Assembly (NCBI GenBank): GCA_035222895.1
Contig: JAVYIG010006421.1
Span: forward strand, 54,271-118,270
DNA: 64,000 nucleotides
From: Strongylocentrotus droebachiensis
Lineage: Eukaryota > Echinodermata > Echinoidea > Camarodonta > Strongylocentrotidae
Reading direction: 5' to 3'
The translations under genes and the position numbers were made by a program. Below the pieces are notes generated by a model that did not search any database, was not told the DNA's origin, and was given only the letters and a program-made list of their open reading frames with translations. Shown here piece by piece: positions 1-20,926 of this stretch. Position 1 is the first letter of the stretch. Every line of letters starts with the position of its first letter.

Positions 1-257
1 TTCAAAGTGATAATGAAAATTCTATTAAACAGGATGATATTTTGATAGGAAAATCAATTACTTGTAATGCACTATTTACATTTTAGACATGACTAAGTAG
101 AAAAAGATTCATTTTTTTATTGACTATTATTTGCTATGACATGTATATACTACAAGTCCTCAAGCTTATAAATGTGATCCATTGATCTTGTCAAAGACAC
201 CTTTTTCATACATACTGTTCTCACTCTCTTTCTTTCATGGGCACTGAAGTAACCATT

Positions 258-483
258 ATTGGTTGGATGGTTAGTTTGTTTGTTTTACCTAACTGCTAAG
301 AAAGCATGTGCTTGTAAGTAAGCAACCAGGGGACTGACAGCTTTAAATCCTCTTCAAGGGACTTGGTAATGAGGATTAATGCCTTTAAATACCAAAGGGC
401 ACCAGCGCATCGACTTGGTTTTGAAACCGGGACCTCCCGGTTATGAGACCACTGCTCTACCACTCAGCCATCATGCCTCCTTT
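258..483 (-). repeat. tRNA-derived SINE, copy 1 (in or beyond the DDX41 3' region)
   Basis: The minus strand starts near 483 with a tRNA-like head: GGAGGCATGATGGC, A-box TGGCTGAGTGGTAGAGC, B-box-like GGTTTCAAAACC. A body follows that includes gcttgtaagtaagcaac and a phased run ending near 258. The body is shared with the copy at 25.4-25.6 kb. No cloverleaf with a discriminator end is seen, so it is a SINE rather than a tRNA gene. Confidence 0.75.
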
Positions 484-1170
484 GAAATGCAGGATATTGT
501 AATTATGTAGACATTATTTAATTTCTTAGGACTCTCTGGTAGAGTCCACAAGTTCGACAATCCACAATACCAAAAGAACAGCCCATTGGTCTTGCAGAAC
601 TTCTGAAAATTTATCCAAGGATCAAGAGCCTGACACTGTGGTCTTGAGCCCTTGGTTTCAGGAATCTCTCATGGCAAAATAAGAAATACAGTGACAACTA
701 GAGAAACCTACTAGGCTTCAGTAGATCAGTTTAAAGGTATAGACCAGTTCTGGTCATGCAATTGCATTGTGAAAGAAACGGTGTGGAATCGACCAGAAAA
801 GGTTGATCATCTTGCATATAAGTATCGGTGTGTACTGGAAGGTTCTGGAATCATCAAAATGATAAGAAATGTGGCCTAGTCTAGGTAAAGTTACAAGAAC
901 TATACACAGAAAGATGTATATGGGACTACACAAATGGTGTTGGGGTTACTTACATGTACCTTGATTTCCTTATCTTTCTATGCTCATCACTCAGCTAGTA
1001 TACATTTCTACCAAAATTGTTTGGAAAATGACATTCAGTGTAAGTTTCGTTTGATTCTGTGAGAATTCATTTTCTTTTTTTTACTGGAACTCAAGTTTAT
1101 CTTTAAAGGACAAATAAGAACCTTTAATATCATGATAGGAATGGTTGGTAGCAAGGGATTAAGACTGTAC

Positions 1171-10634
<9,464 letters not shown>

Positions 10635-11187
10635 GATTTGCTGTATATTATATGCAAGCGACGTCACTCGACTCCTCCGTCGTAGTCTATTCGTATTCCA
10701 ACAGAATCGGGAACTTACTGTAGTCTTGATTCCAACAGTTATTAATATATTATTTTATCAAAATAAGATACCGGTAGATGTATAATTTCTGTGATCATAA
10801 TTTATTCGGGGATCAGTTTTTAATATCTTAATTGTGTTTCAAATGTCTTTTCTTATTTATATTTGAATAAATATTTAGGATTCAGTGTGCAGTTCAATTG
10901 TGAATTGAAATTATTTAAGATTTGTTAAGGTTTTGGAGTAATATATTTTATTTTATATAGGTCTAGAGATAATTAACAAACAATTTCATAATATCTTGGA
11001 CATACTATTAACCATGTCTCTCCTGTGAGCATAACTGCATAGGCCTATGTGGATTTTAAACATCTTGTTGTTTCCTTTGTTTTACAGATCTATCATTGAC
11101 ACTATTATGCCCTCAATTGGCATGTCATATAAAGTGGGACTAATTGCTAGAGCTGTATCTGAGCGGGTTAAGTTTTTAAAACTTATC

Positions 11188-11583
11188 GGCCCGAATTCAC
11201 AAAGCAAGGTTTGAGCTCAGACCAAGGTTTGAGCTCAAACCTCCTTTTGTTTCGCCAAACCTCCTTTAGCTCAAACCTCCTTTTGTTTCGCCAAACCTCC
11301 TTTTGTTTATACAAAAGGAGGCAGGGGCGGATGTTTTCCTGGCATCTATTAACACAATGGAGACCATAAAAAGCAGTGCATGATAACGTCTTTTTAAATC
11401 AAGTAACAGTTAAATACACAGTTATATCCAGAGTTATCATGTGTTTTTTTTTTTTTTTTTTTTGAGCCGCCCAAGGGGGGGGGGGGGTTTAAACCCCCTA
11501 AACCCCCCCGTAGATCCGCGCCTGGGAGGTTTGGCGAAACAAAAGGAGGTTTGAGCTCAAACCTTGCTTTGTGAATTCGGGCC
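11188..11583. mobile_element. Inverted-repeat element split by a nested insertion
   Basis: Outer ends ggcccgaattcacaaagcaa (11188-) and its complement ending at 11583 flank tandem copies of a block containing ggtttgagctcaaacctcc and ttttgtttcgccaaacctcc. A second element (11322-11524) sits inside between duplicated ggagg, which gives the order of insertion. Confidence 0.7.
11322..11524 (-). mobile_element. CAGG-terminal element with 5-bp target duplication, short copy (nested)
   Basis: Starts caggggcgg and ends gatccgcgcctg, flanked on both sides by ggagg (11317-11321 and 11525-11529). It is inverted relative to the copies at 14,696 and 60,962, and shares the block aagcagtgcatgataacg and the poly-T/G-run end. 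It lacks their zinc-finger segment and their hairpin end, so it is an internal deletion derivative. Confidence 0.75.
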
Positions 11584-12193
11584 AATATGTTTTTGTTGTT
11601 ATTAAGTACATGAGTACGCCTATATGATAAACTGATATTACATTTGACTTGAATATTAAAAAAATACTAAATAAAAGAAACTAAAATGCATATTATTATT
11701 AAAAGGTAATGCACTAAGTTATAATGCACTCATGTAAAAATTCTAAAGAGGGGTTAATTGATTGGGGGCTGGTCGGCTGAAGCCTCTCGAAAATTATCTG
11801 CAAGTCCCCCAATATAATTTCCTGAGGCATATGCAAAAGAAAATGGATGTAAGAACCGCTCTGAGCCCCTGAGCCCCCCCCCCCCCCCCTCCCCCTTCCT
11901 CAATTATTCTTCAACCGTTCCTGCTTAGTTTTGTAGAGTAGGCCTATATTTATGAGAGTAGTTCTTTCTTTATGATTTCAGGTTACTGGTTACAAGCTAA
12001 AAACAATTACATTGCATTGCTTATGAATAAGTTATAATCACGGGTGTACTGATGGGGGGCTTGGGGGGGGGGGGCAGTTGACCCCAAAATAAAATTCAAA
12101 AGTAGTTTATTTCTAATTCGATACCAGTGATTTACACATGTTGCTGAAATGACATGTTTTCCGGGTCTTTTCTCTCATTTTTGCCCATTATGC

Positions 12194-13550
12194 CAGAGGC
12201 GGCTCTCCCGGTAGGGGGGGGGGGGGCACTATCTGTGCCACCCACCTTTTAGGTACCCACAAAAAGCCCAATTTTACATAGGACAAGTGCCCCCTTTTCT
12301 TTTCTAATAACTGTCCTTTTCCTCTCTTTTTATCTATTAGAAATTACCTTTTTCACCTCTGATATTTTGCACTTTTTTGCTTTGACAAGTGTACTTTTCC
12401 CTTCTTATTAATAAGAAGCCTCTATACCTTCTCTTAAATGCCACTTTTTACCTCGGATAAGTGCCCCTTTTCCTTTTTTATATGAGCCCCTCTCCCTTAA
12501 AGGGAGAGGGGCTCATTTATCAGATGTTAAAAGGGGGATTTTCCAAAATGCCCCTTTTAACATCCGATAAATGCCCCTATTATAATATGTTAGGTGCCCT
12601 TCTCCTCCAACAGATTCCCCATTTCTATTCTCACAAGTGTCATTTCTGTTGAGTGTTCCTTTTCAGGTGCAAGCAGTGCCATTTTCACCTCTGAAGGCTT
12701 TGATAATTGCCCTTACTTTAACATGAGCCCCTTTTCTTTTTTTAATAATTGTCCTTTTCCCTTTTGATAATTAAGTGCCTACTTTTCCTTTCTCCATAAC
12801 ATGCACCCCTAATTCAACAAATAATCTGCACGTACTGTTAAGAAACACTAACAAAGCCCATGAATGTTTTGCTTACGATATTATTTTTCGATACTATCTT
12901 AAAAGATAGATAAATATAAAACGAAATAAATATATTTTAAAAAAATTCAAAACTGAGAGATATAACACGTGCCGTAAAGTATTCTGGCGACAATAGTCAA
13001 ATTACTGACTAATCGCCAATAACTCAAAACACAACACAACAACACAACCCTAATTCAAGGCGACTTATAGAGTCCCTTATTCTTTGATTGCTCGCTTGCT
13101 ATATGTTCGCTCGCATTTATAGATGTTACAATTATGTTACTAATAAAAAGAACTTTTCAGTCTTTCCTCATTATTGTGCTTAATACTCATCAGGGTTTTT
13201 TTTTTTTTTTTTTTTGGGGGGGGGGGTGTCTTCTTTGTAAGATGTAATTTTTTGAACTGGGACCTCACAAATCTTCAATTTTTTGCTAGCTCGCTCAAAA
13301 ATTTATAGTCAGACCATCACACGTAACTGCAAAGTATGTTTCTTAATTAAGCAGTATCTTGTAAAGAAAGAAACAAATATTGATATCATCCCTGGTATTA
13401 TGACAATTTAGGGGTATATACCAATGTCTAAAAATGGTGTAGGTTTTGTTGATGTTTCCCTTTGTAGGTGCCTCTTTTTTCCAGAAAGTACCCTTTTTTG
13501 TTGGTGCCCCCCCCCCCCTCCCTATTTTGGAAGACGCTCCACCGCCCCTG
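12194..13550. mobile_element. hAT-like element (inner, nested)
   Basis: The left end cagaggcggctctcccggta and right end cgctccaccgcccctg resemble the CAGGGGCGG class. The flanks cattatgc and cattattg agree at 6 of 8 bases, so the call is tentative. The interior is a degenerate array of CCCC/TTTT segments (gcccctttt...) with no coding potential, and contains the perfect palindrome at 12,483-12,515. Confidence 0.45.
12483..12515. repeat. 33-nt perfect palindrome inside a larger inverted repeat
   Basis: tgagcccctctccctt, one A, aagggagaggggctca. Immediately to its right gatgttaaaagggg and ccccttttaacatc form a second hairpin. Confidence 0.85.
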
Positions 13551-14120
13551 CATTATTGGTGATGATAAAGATTTTGTTCTGACCCCCTAAAAGTTTCTGC
13601 TCATTACGCCACTGGTGATAATTGTGATATAGTGAGTCATATTTCAGTTCATTACTTCATTAACTTCATTTTAATTGTTATACTGTCTAGAATAAACACA
13701 AAAATTTTGGGCCTTAGTAAGCTTAGTCAATGTCAAAAACTCTTCAGCTAGAGGCTACATATGCATATTGATATTGCTCTCAAGCCTCTCAGCAAGTGAG
13801 CGATAACGTATAGGCGTATAATTTCGTCGAAACACGGAACTCACTTGCACACCAAAAAAAAAAACTGTGCCAAAGAAAGACTATGCAACTATTAGCGATC
13901 CCACCCTAGCTACTAGTAGCGACCCCACCCCCTAAGAACTCTCGTTCGTCCTTCAACAGAACGCAACATGTGTACAAAAGTTTGAGACCGCTCCAAAGGA
14001 AACAAAGTACATGTACAATCTAAACGACTAAAGCTGACGAATTTCCTCTTCCTCTGTGGAATTGGCGGAACATACTGCATGTAGGCTGTAGCCTAGCTGG
14101 GCTAGGCTTCACTTCAAATC

Positions 14121-17100
14121 ATGGACGGCACTTTGTGGAGATATCAGAAGGTAAAACAACGTTTTAGAAACATATTAATGTATTGTTTTTCGTCTAGAGC
14201 TATGAGAGAGAGGCAGTGTTGTTAACGCACCTGTGCATCGCACAGGATTAGCGGGGAGACATTATTTAGCGAGCGCAGTATACTATATGCACGGTATTAT
14301 ACCACTACCATTTCCGGGTTCGTATATTGTGATGTGTAGTAGTGTGTATGTCATTATTAAGTGTTGTGAACATTTGTCTACACCCGTTATTGCCTTGAAA
14401 CTATACGTCAACAGATCATGAAATTTATTGCACAGTCTATTTTTGCAATGATTGATAACTAAACTTAAATATAACTTATAAGCCTTTATTTTTCAGAGGT
14501 CTAGTATATCACAGACTTAATTATTTGTTTAATAGGCCTGTTTCTTAGTTTCAGCTTGTGCTGAAATGAAAGAGCAATATTGAATGATTGAATGAGGCAA
14601 AATTCCATTTACTAATTCAAACATGAAACTAAAAATACTAAGTTTGTGCAGTTGGTACACATTCAAGATCTGTAACTTTTTAAGAAATGGTTTTGCAGGC
14701 GCGGATCTACGGGGGGGGGGGGGGGGGGTTAGGGGGTTTAAACCCCCCCTTGGGCGGCCCAAAAAAAAAAAAAAAAAAAAAAAAAGGAAAAAAAAGAAAA
14801 AAAGAAAGAAAAAAGAACGCACGCTGGAGAGAAACCCTTTCAAGTGCAAATATTGTGAAAAGATATTCAACTCATTTGGTAACTTAACCAAACACATAAT
14901 AACTCTGGATATAACTGTGTATTAAACTGTTACTTGATTTAAAAAGACGTTATCAACCACTGCTTTTTATGGTCTCCATTGTGTTAATAGATGCCAGGAA
15001 AACATCACTTACGGGGTTCAAATAAACACCCTAAAAAAAAATCGGATCGCCGCTTCGCGGCTCGTGGACGATGCTTCGCATCGTCATTATTTTGGTCAAA
15101 CCCCCCCTTAGCAAAAAGCTAGATCCGCCCCTGTTTTGAATGTGCCATTATTGAACTAAATGCATTTAATAGCGTGTATAGCCATTTTTTACTTAATGAT
15201 ATACAGTTAGTCTACACTTTAGATTTTTTATTATTTTCAATGTGCCAGTAGTGTGCTCCCAAGAACATGTATAGTGAAATGTTAATCATGTATTGAATTT
15301 TCAGTGAAATATGAATATGAAGTAATTTTCTTATATCGCCCATTGGCCATTCCCGATGAAAGAGTTCTCCATACTTTTGTAAGTAATGCAATGTCAGTGT
15401 GCTGCTTTATAAGACCTGTCAAGTATGTATTTTCCATAAATTTGTCTTCAGTCCACTTGTAACCTTGTGCTGTGCATGTAGGCTACATTGTATGGTTATT
15501 AATAATATTTTGCTTACCGTATATAGCACTGCATACAAATGTCTCTAAGCGCTTTACAGATATTATTCCGGTCATTAGATTAAATACTTGCCTGCACACA
15601 CTGTGTGCACAATCTCCACTCCCTGGGGAGCATTCCAGCCAGGCGTTACTTGACGCTCAAAACTGTTTGACTAACAATGACGGTCGCATCCTACCTTGTA
15701 CCATTTAACACCTGGGTGAAGAGTAGCAAGTGCTATTAGTGCAGTGTTAGTGCAGTGCAGTGTTGGGACTTGAACCCTCGACCTTTGCATCTCTAGTCAA
15801 GCACCTTAAACCACTCGGCCATGTCACGCCTATTAATAGCTAGGGAACTCTAACCATTGTGTCAAGAATATTAAAGTGTTGACCTGGTAATTTTGTTGTG
15901 ATATAAATGGGAACAACTCTCCATATTGTGCTACACACTAAAAAGTATTAAATGTCCATTTTCTAGTAAGAATTCAAATTAAGGACTTCAAGTTATATTT
16001 TGATAAATTAGGGTTAATATTTTTTAATTAGCCATAACTACATGTAAATGACCTACAACTGTACATATAATAATTAATAATTGGATATGTATGTAAAGTA
16101 TTGTTTTACATATTTTGTTGGCAACATTATTTTACCGGTATACTGATTGAAAAGATTGCCAGTGATGATATATCTGGGCAAGTGTTTTTTCCCATTTGAT
16201 ATTGAATTAATTCCCAGGCATCACTATTCCGTTATGTATATACAGGGTGTAATCACACACAAGGAAGAAAGGCAAACAACTTGAAAAGTGAAAAAACAGA
16301 ATACAAGGAAGTTTCATTGAATTTCAGAGTCATGTTTTTGAAATTTATGTTACTTAGTAGAGTAATAATCCAGAGGCAGATAGATCCAGGATTGTCAGTA
16401 ATTGGGGGGGGGGGGGTCTCAGCTAATAGGGAAATTGATTCTGGAAGGAAAAAAGGGGGAGCATGTGCCCCCCACGCCCCCCCCCCCCCCCCCTGGCTAC
16501 TTGGTCTTTTTTGAGCCAGTCATACATGTAGTTACTAAAAAATCACATTTCTAATTTTACATTGTAACATTGTGCAATTCAATCCTGGACTACTACTTTG
16601 TATTTTTAATTAAACCACTTTGAAATAAATTAAAATGAATTAAATGCTTTTATTTAACTGAAAATACATTTCCCATGAAGTAATTTTCCATGTTCATCTG
16701 CAGATCATACAGATCTCTGATATGCATTGTATAGCACAAGTATTTTTTGGGAAATGTTCCTTTAACATGGTATGAAATGCAATGATGCGGATGCATGATG
16801 AAGATATTTATCAGATGATCAATTATGATTAGAATCCATAATGAAATTTATATTACTCATGTCAAAGGGGATTTCTTTTTCTTTCTCATTACACCAAATA
16901 TGACAATTTTATATTCCATCATTAAAATAAAATATGTATGCTTTTTTCACCCTTATTTTCAATAGGTTGCAATAGGCTTGAAGAAGTGGGTGAAAAACAC
17001 AGCCAAGATCGCACGGGCAACACCCCAAGTGAAATATGGCGTCTTGACTCTGGTGGATAAAGACAAAAAAGTCCAGATCAAGCTGAATGGCACGTGCAGG

Positions 17101-19970
17101 ATTGAGTCAATGCCTGCAGGATACAAGAACAGAGACCACACCTTTGAGGTGACCTGCATGGAAGAGAAAGTTCATCTACTTGCAGGAGATAATGCAGACG
17201 TCTTGTTGCAATGGCTGGCTAAGATGCATGAGGTGGCAGGCTTGAGTCACGACCACCTCTTTGGAGGAGGGGGAGGAGATGGGGGAGGAGGAGCTGTAGG
17301 AGTCTGTGGAGGAGGGGGAAAGTCAGACAATACAGGGGGATTAGAAGGGGACGCAGAGCTACAGGACAATCTCTTGTATGATTCTTGTGATAGTAAGTAA
17401 AATTAATTTTAAATTGAATTTCATAGCAAAAGCTCACAGAAATACTAGTGAAAAAACATATCATAACATCAAAATGTCATATTAGTTGTATTGTGTTGTG
17501 TATAACATTTGGGGTAAATATTAAAAAGTTTAAATTTTTTTGATTTGTTTTTCTTCAAATCCATTATGTTAATTTCATTTCAGAATTTTGTCAGAATTTT
17601 TTTTTTATGATATACTTCCTATTTGAAGAAACAAACAATTCAATTTGTTAATATTTTCTGAATTTCCGAAACGTAGTGGATTCCATTATTAGATGTAAGT
17701 TTTTGAAATATTTGATTTAAGATACCAAGAAATTTGAAATGACAAAGCAGCCATAATTACATGTAAAGGTAATGAAGAGTATTCATTAAACTCAAGGATT
17801 AAAACAGTAAATTCCTTGAATATCTAATCATGATTTATATGTAAAAGGGGGTAGAAACATGATTTTCATACCCACAAATTTGAGAAATCACATCATTTTT
17901 TTCTTCAAATAAAGACTTTATTCAATTTTTCTCAAAGCATAAAACAATATAAGCAAATGTACATGTACATGTACAGTACATAATGATGGATACATACATA
18001 TTTTGACCAGAAAAGGCACAATGATAAACAAGATTAAAGTATTTAGATAAGTTGGACGTGCTTCCATCTATCACGAAATAAAATAAACCTTTCTTGTTGC
18101 ACATAGATTGTTTGTTCAACTTCATAAAGATATTTCAATATCTTTTGAAAACATGGAAATGATAATGATCCATTCAAACATCTAATTGAAAATATATGAT
18201 ATTTTGCATAAAAAATAACAAATTTAAAAGAGGAATAATTTCCACCTGGGTTGCCAAAGGTGAGTGAAGTCATAACATGTAAACTTATTTTCCTTTTTTA
18301 GGGTATATTTTCAAAAGAATCAAAGAATCAACGAGTTAAGGGGCATTTCCAAAATAAGTGTTTAATAGATTCAATGTCTTCTAAACAAAACGTAGTAACG
18401 CACACAATTATCATTGTTTCTTATTTTTCACCAGATACCCATTAAATATTTTTTATCTTGACTGATGCAGATGATAATAAATGTCAAGAAACAAATTTTA
18501 AATCTACAAACATACAGGTCCAACTTTTCATGATGTAGGTATAAAATGGTAGACATTTAATGTATGTTTTCTCTTCTTGGTTTTGCCTTAACAGATAAAA
18601 GCTTTCCAGTTGCAATCAAACCAAACTCTTTCACGGACTCATTAAATCTGCATGGAAGTTACACACTGCAACTTGACTCAATGAAGCTCTCTCTGATAGA
18701 ACCCTCCAATGGAAAGAATCTCTTCTCATGGCCTTATAGATACCTAAGGCGATATGGACGAGAAAAGACTTCCTTCTCAATGGAAGTAGGTAGGCGGTGT
18801 ACTTCAGGGGAGGGATTGATCCGATTCAATGTCCAGGATGGAAACCATGTGTTTCATGCTATCCAGTCCTATGTTTCTGCAATGACTGGTAGGAATTTTT
18901 CAACTTCAAGTATGCCAACAACACCAAGTATACCAACAACACCACCAACAACCCCTCAAGGACCACCTTCATTTACTCCAGTTTCAACTGAGCTCAAAAC
19001 AGCCAAAGTAAGCACAAGTATACATGTAAAGGCCCAAGGTGTAAAAGTTTTACCTTTACCACGTGACAGAACCCACTCTGCAGGATCCCATGGCATTGCA
19101 CTAAAGAAGCCAGCTAGCCGTCCACCATTTTCAAATCGTGGTGCACAGTCTGTGGATGATATCAGTAATAGTGAACCGCTTGACGAATGCTACTCCTCTG
19201 TTTCTGATGAAGCAGTTGATCGTTCAAAGAAACTACCATCACCAACGACACGAAGAGCTCCCCCAACAGACTTTGAGCCGGAGCAGCATTATGATGTGGC
19301 TACTGAACCAGCACCAAAGCAGTGGCCTCAGCTTAACAGGAGACAGACATCTGATGGCAAGAGCAACGGAGTTAAACCTGTGCCAAAATCTAGGGTCCCT
19401 TACAGTTCTGGTGATAAGTCTTCCTCCAAAGGAGATACTTTGAATAGTGAGTTGGCAGCTGTGTTCTTAGATGAAAGTGAGGACCCAGGATTATATTCCT
19501 CCTTGGATCAGCCTCCGGGTGTAGTTGGATCAACAGCAGCAGATGCTCAACAAGTTTACTCAGAGGCTGCTGATCATGGTCATATCTATGATCATCTCGC
19601 ACGACAGAAGGTTGGAAATTCCACCGCTGCCCCACGTCTTCCTCTTCCAAACGCCAAACCTGCCGTTGCACCCAAAACGGCTCCTGCTGTAGCAGCAAAG
19701 TCTGTTCCACAAGAGGATAATGACATGTTGTATGACCACCTTGACCGTGGGCAGACGGGAAGCACTCAACCTGGTAGCAGTCCTGTAGGAGGAGTCCCAG
19801 AGGATGCCTATGATACGTTGAGCTTGGATGCACCATCTGGAGGGTCGCCTGGAGAGACTGGATACCTTGTCAGCTCATACCCACCCTCAACGGTTCCAGA
19901 GGAGTCAGAATATGCAGAGGCAAATGATGCAAATTTTGGTTATGATGAAAATCTGTACGAAGTTGCTTGA
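14121..19970 (+). CDS. Dok-family docking protein (PH + IRS-type PTB adaptor)
   Basis: Three exons join in phase: 14121-14150 (ATG, MDGTLWRYQK, then GTAAAA), 16966-17392 and 18595-19970 (stop TGA), giving 610 residues. Residues about 4-101 look like a PH domain ending in a helix with LLQWLAKMHEVAG. Residues 110-128 are a glycine-rich linker. Residues about 156-248 are an IRS-type PTB domain with the family signatures LHGSYTLQL, FSWPYRYLRRYGRE and GRRCTSGEG; the arginines in RRYGR and GRRC match phosphotyrosine contacts known in Dok1. The tail is Pro/Ser/Thr-rich with many tyrosines in kinase or SH2-type settings: YSSV, YDVA, YSSL, YSEA, YDHL (twice), YDTL, YAEA, YDEN and YEVA at the very C-terminus. 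Dok proteins act at the inner membrane below receptor tyrosine kinases and recruit SH2 proteins such as RasGAP. The domain order and PTB fit the Dok1/2/3 branch better than Dok7, but I cannot pick an orthologue. The ten-codon first exon is inferred from its ATG, donor and phase. A decayed LINE lies in intron 2. Confidence 0.9.
14696..15133 (+). mobile_element. CAGG-terminal element carrying a C2H2 zinc-finger fragment, copy 2 (in Dok intron 1)
   Basis: Ends caggcgcggatctac and gatccgcccctg, flanked by ttttg on both sides (14691-14695, 15134-15138). From the left it holds a G-run, ggtttaaaccccc, poly-A, then coding-like sequence for a C2H2 finger (FKCKYCEKIFNSFGNLTKHI). The usual HTGEKPF-type linker just before it is one base out of frame. 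The block ggtctccattgtgttaatag and a cgccgcttcgcggc hairpin follow near the right end. Length 438 bp. Confidence 0.8.
15515..15835 (-). repeat. tRNA-derived SINE with intact A and B boxes, in Dok intron 1
   Basis: The minus strand begins near 15835 with GGCGTGACATGGCCGAGTGG, then a B box GGGTTCAAGTCC. This is a tRNA-Leu/Ser-like head. The tail near 15540 has the motif tctctaagcgctttacaga, which also occurs in the fragments at 2.9 kb and 23.4 kb. The intact promoter boxes make it the best candidate here for a still-transcribed SINE. Confidence 0.7.
16375..16500. repeat. G-run/C-run repeat remnant in Dok intron 1
   Basis: cagaggcagatagatccagg near 16,371, followed by a G-run at about 16,404 and a C-run at about 16,480. 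It looks like a decayed member of the CAGG...GCGGATC-ended families; the right end is not recognisable. Confidence 0.3.
17910..18420 (-). pseudogene. Decayed LINE 3' fragment in Dok intron 2
   Basis: On the minus strand the frames contain an IKHLFWKCPLTR-like segment followed by FVIFYAKYHIFSIRC and YEVEQTIYVQQERF with RDRWKH. This is the zf-RVT and terminal-helix pattern of LINE polyproteins, with frame breaks. It is antisense to the host gene and probably neutral. The family may be the same as the 48-49.5 kb copy, but the two do not overlap enough by eye to be sure. Confidence 0.55.
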
Positions 19971-20871
19971 GGGTGATCAAATTTGAGATCATGCAGTGTT
20001 TAACTGCACCCAATCCTTCAGGCATCCGATGTACATGTATGTACTTTATTACCACCCAAATAGATGCATGTTTTCAGCAAAAATAGCAGCCTTAATTTAT
20101 TTACATAATTCAACAACACATCAGGCTTTTTTCTCTTAATGGCTGTTGTTGGAGTTTTTTTTTTTTTTTTTCTTTTTTCGTTCTCTTATATTAAATGGAT
20201 GTTTTGCCCTTAAAATAGCCTACATGTATCTATTCTATGGTCATGAATACCCACTTCATACCACATTTATTGCTACTTTTGCTAGACAAATTACATTTGA
20301 TATTTTTTCTGTAAAGCAGTATTTATATTTTGCAGAGAAAGTGTACGTGTATTTCACCCCTCTTGCAGATATTTAAATGTAAACATACACTGCAAGCCCA
20401 TCCTGTTTCTAAAGACTGATTCGCAGGACCATTTGTTCTTCTAAATTTTGAGTAGGTGGGCTTGTTAATCTGCTGCCTTTTGATCTAGGTTTTATGGTGC
20501 GGATATAAAAAGCTAGAATGTTAATGTTTTCCTGATACCTTGACCAAGTAAACTCTCATCTAACTTTCAGACTTCATAGTATACACAATGGACAAGAGAC
20601 TTACATAACGGTACATGTACGCATCTTAAGCTATCAAAACTTATAAGGAAATGGAACTGCATGTTTATCAAACAATCAGAAAGCCAGGAAATCTACCAAT
20701 CAATCATGTCTCCATATTTCTCAATCCATCATATCTTCATATTTCTCAACCAACCATGACATTTAAATTCTCATAATGTTGCAGTACTTTCACACAAAAT
20801 CAAGACAAGTCAACAAAGTGAGGTCTAATACCAGAAATAGTGAACAATGGTGTCTTTTTATAGCCCCCCCC

Positions 20872-20875
<4 letters not shown>

Positions 20876-20921
<46 letters not shown>
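20876..20921. repeat. (CT)n microsatellite
   Basis: 46 bases of uninterrupted CT, preceded by a C-run, about 0.9 kb after the Dok stop codon. Confidence 0.95.

Positions 20922-20926
<5 letters not shown>

Larger units (their letters stand above)
12039..13614. mobile_element. hAT-like element (outer), with imperfect 8-bp target duplication
   Basis: The left end cacgggtgtactgatgg and right end tcattacgccactg are imperfect inverted complements. The flanks gttataat (12031-12038) and gtgataat (13615-13622) match at 7 of 8 bases. Another copy of its left end (cactggcgtactgatagggg) starts at about 46,495. Eight-base duplications and CA-G starts fit the hAT superfamily; no transposase is seen. Confidence 0.5.
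10635..14120. other. Intergenic region between divergent DDX41 and Dok genes
   Basis: It holds the nested element at 11.2-11.6 kb, the hAT-like pair at 12.0-13.6 kb, poly-C, poly-G and poly-T runs, and no credible exon. The promoters of both genes must lie at its ends. An ACGTCA half-site sits at 10,660-10,665, 26 bp before the DDX41 start, but this is weak evidence of a regulatory site. Confidence 0.6.

Noticed and set aside
258..483. Functional tRNA gene on the minus strand
   Set aside because: A- and B-box-like sequences are present, but no full cloverleaf. The same body follows the head at 25.4 kb, so it is a SINE.
14529..14925. Lys- and Phe-rich frames around 14.6-14.9 kb (and 61.0-61.2 kb)
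   Set aside because: They come from poly-A/G-run sequence inside the zinc-finger-bearing element. Only the finger segment looks protein-derived, and its frame is broken.
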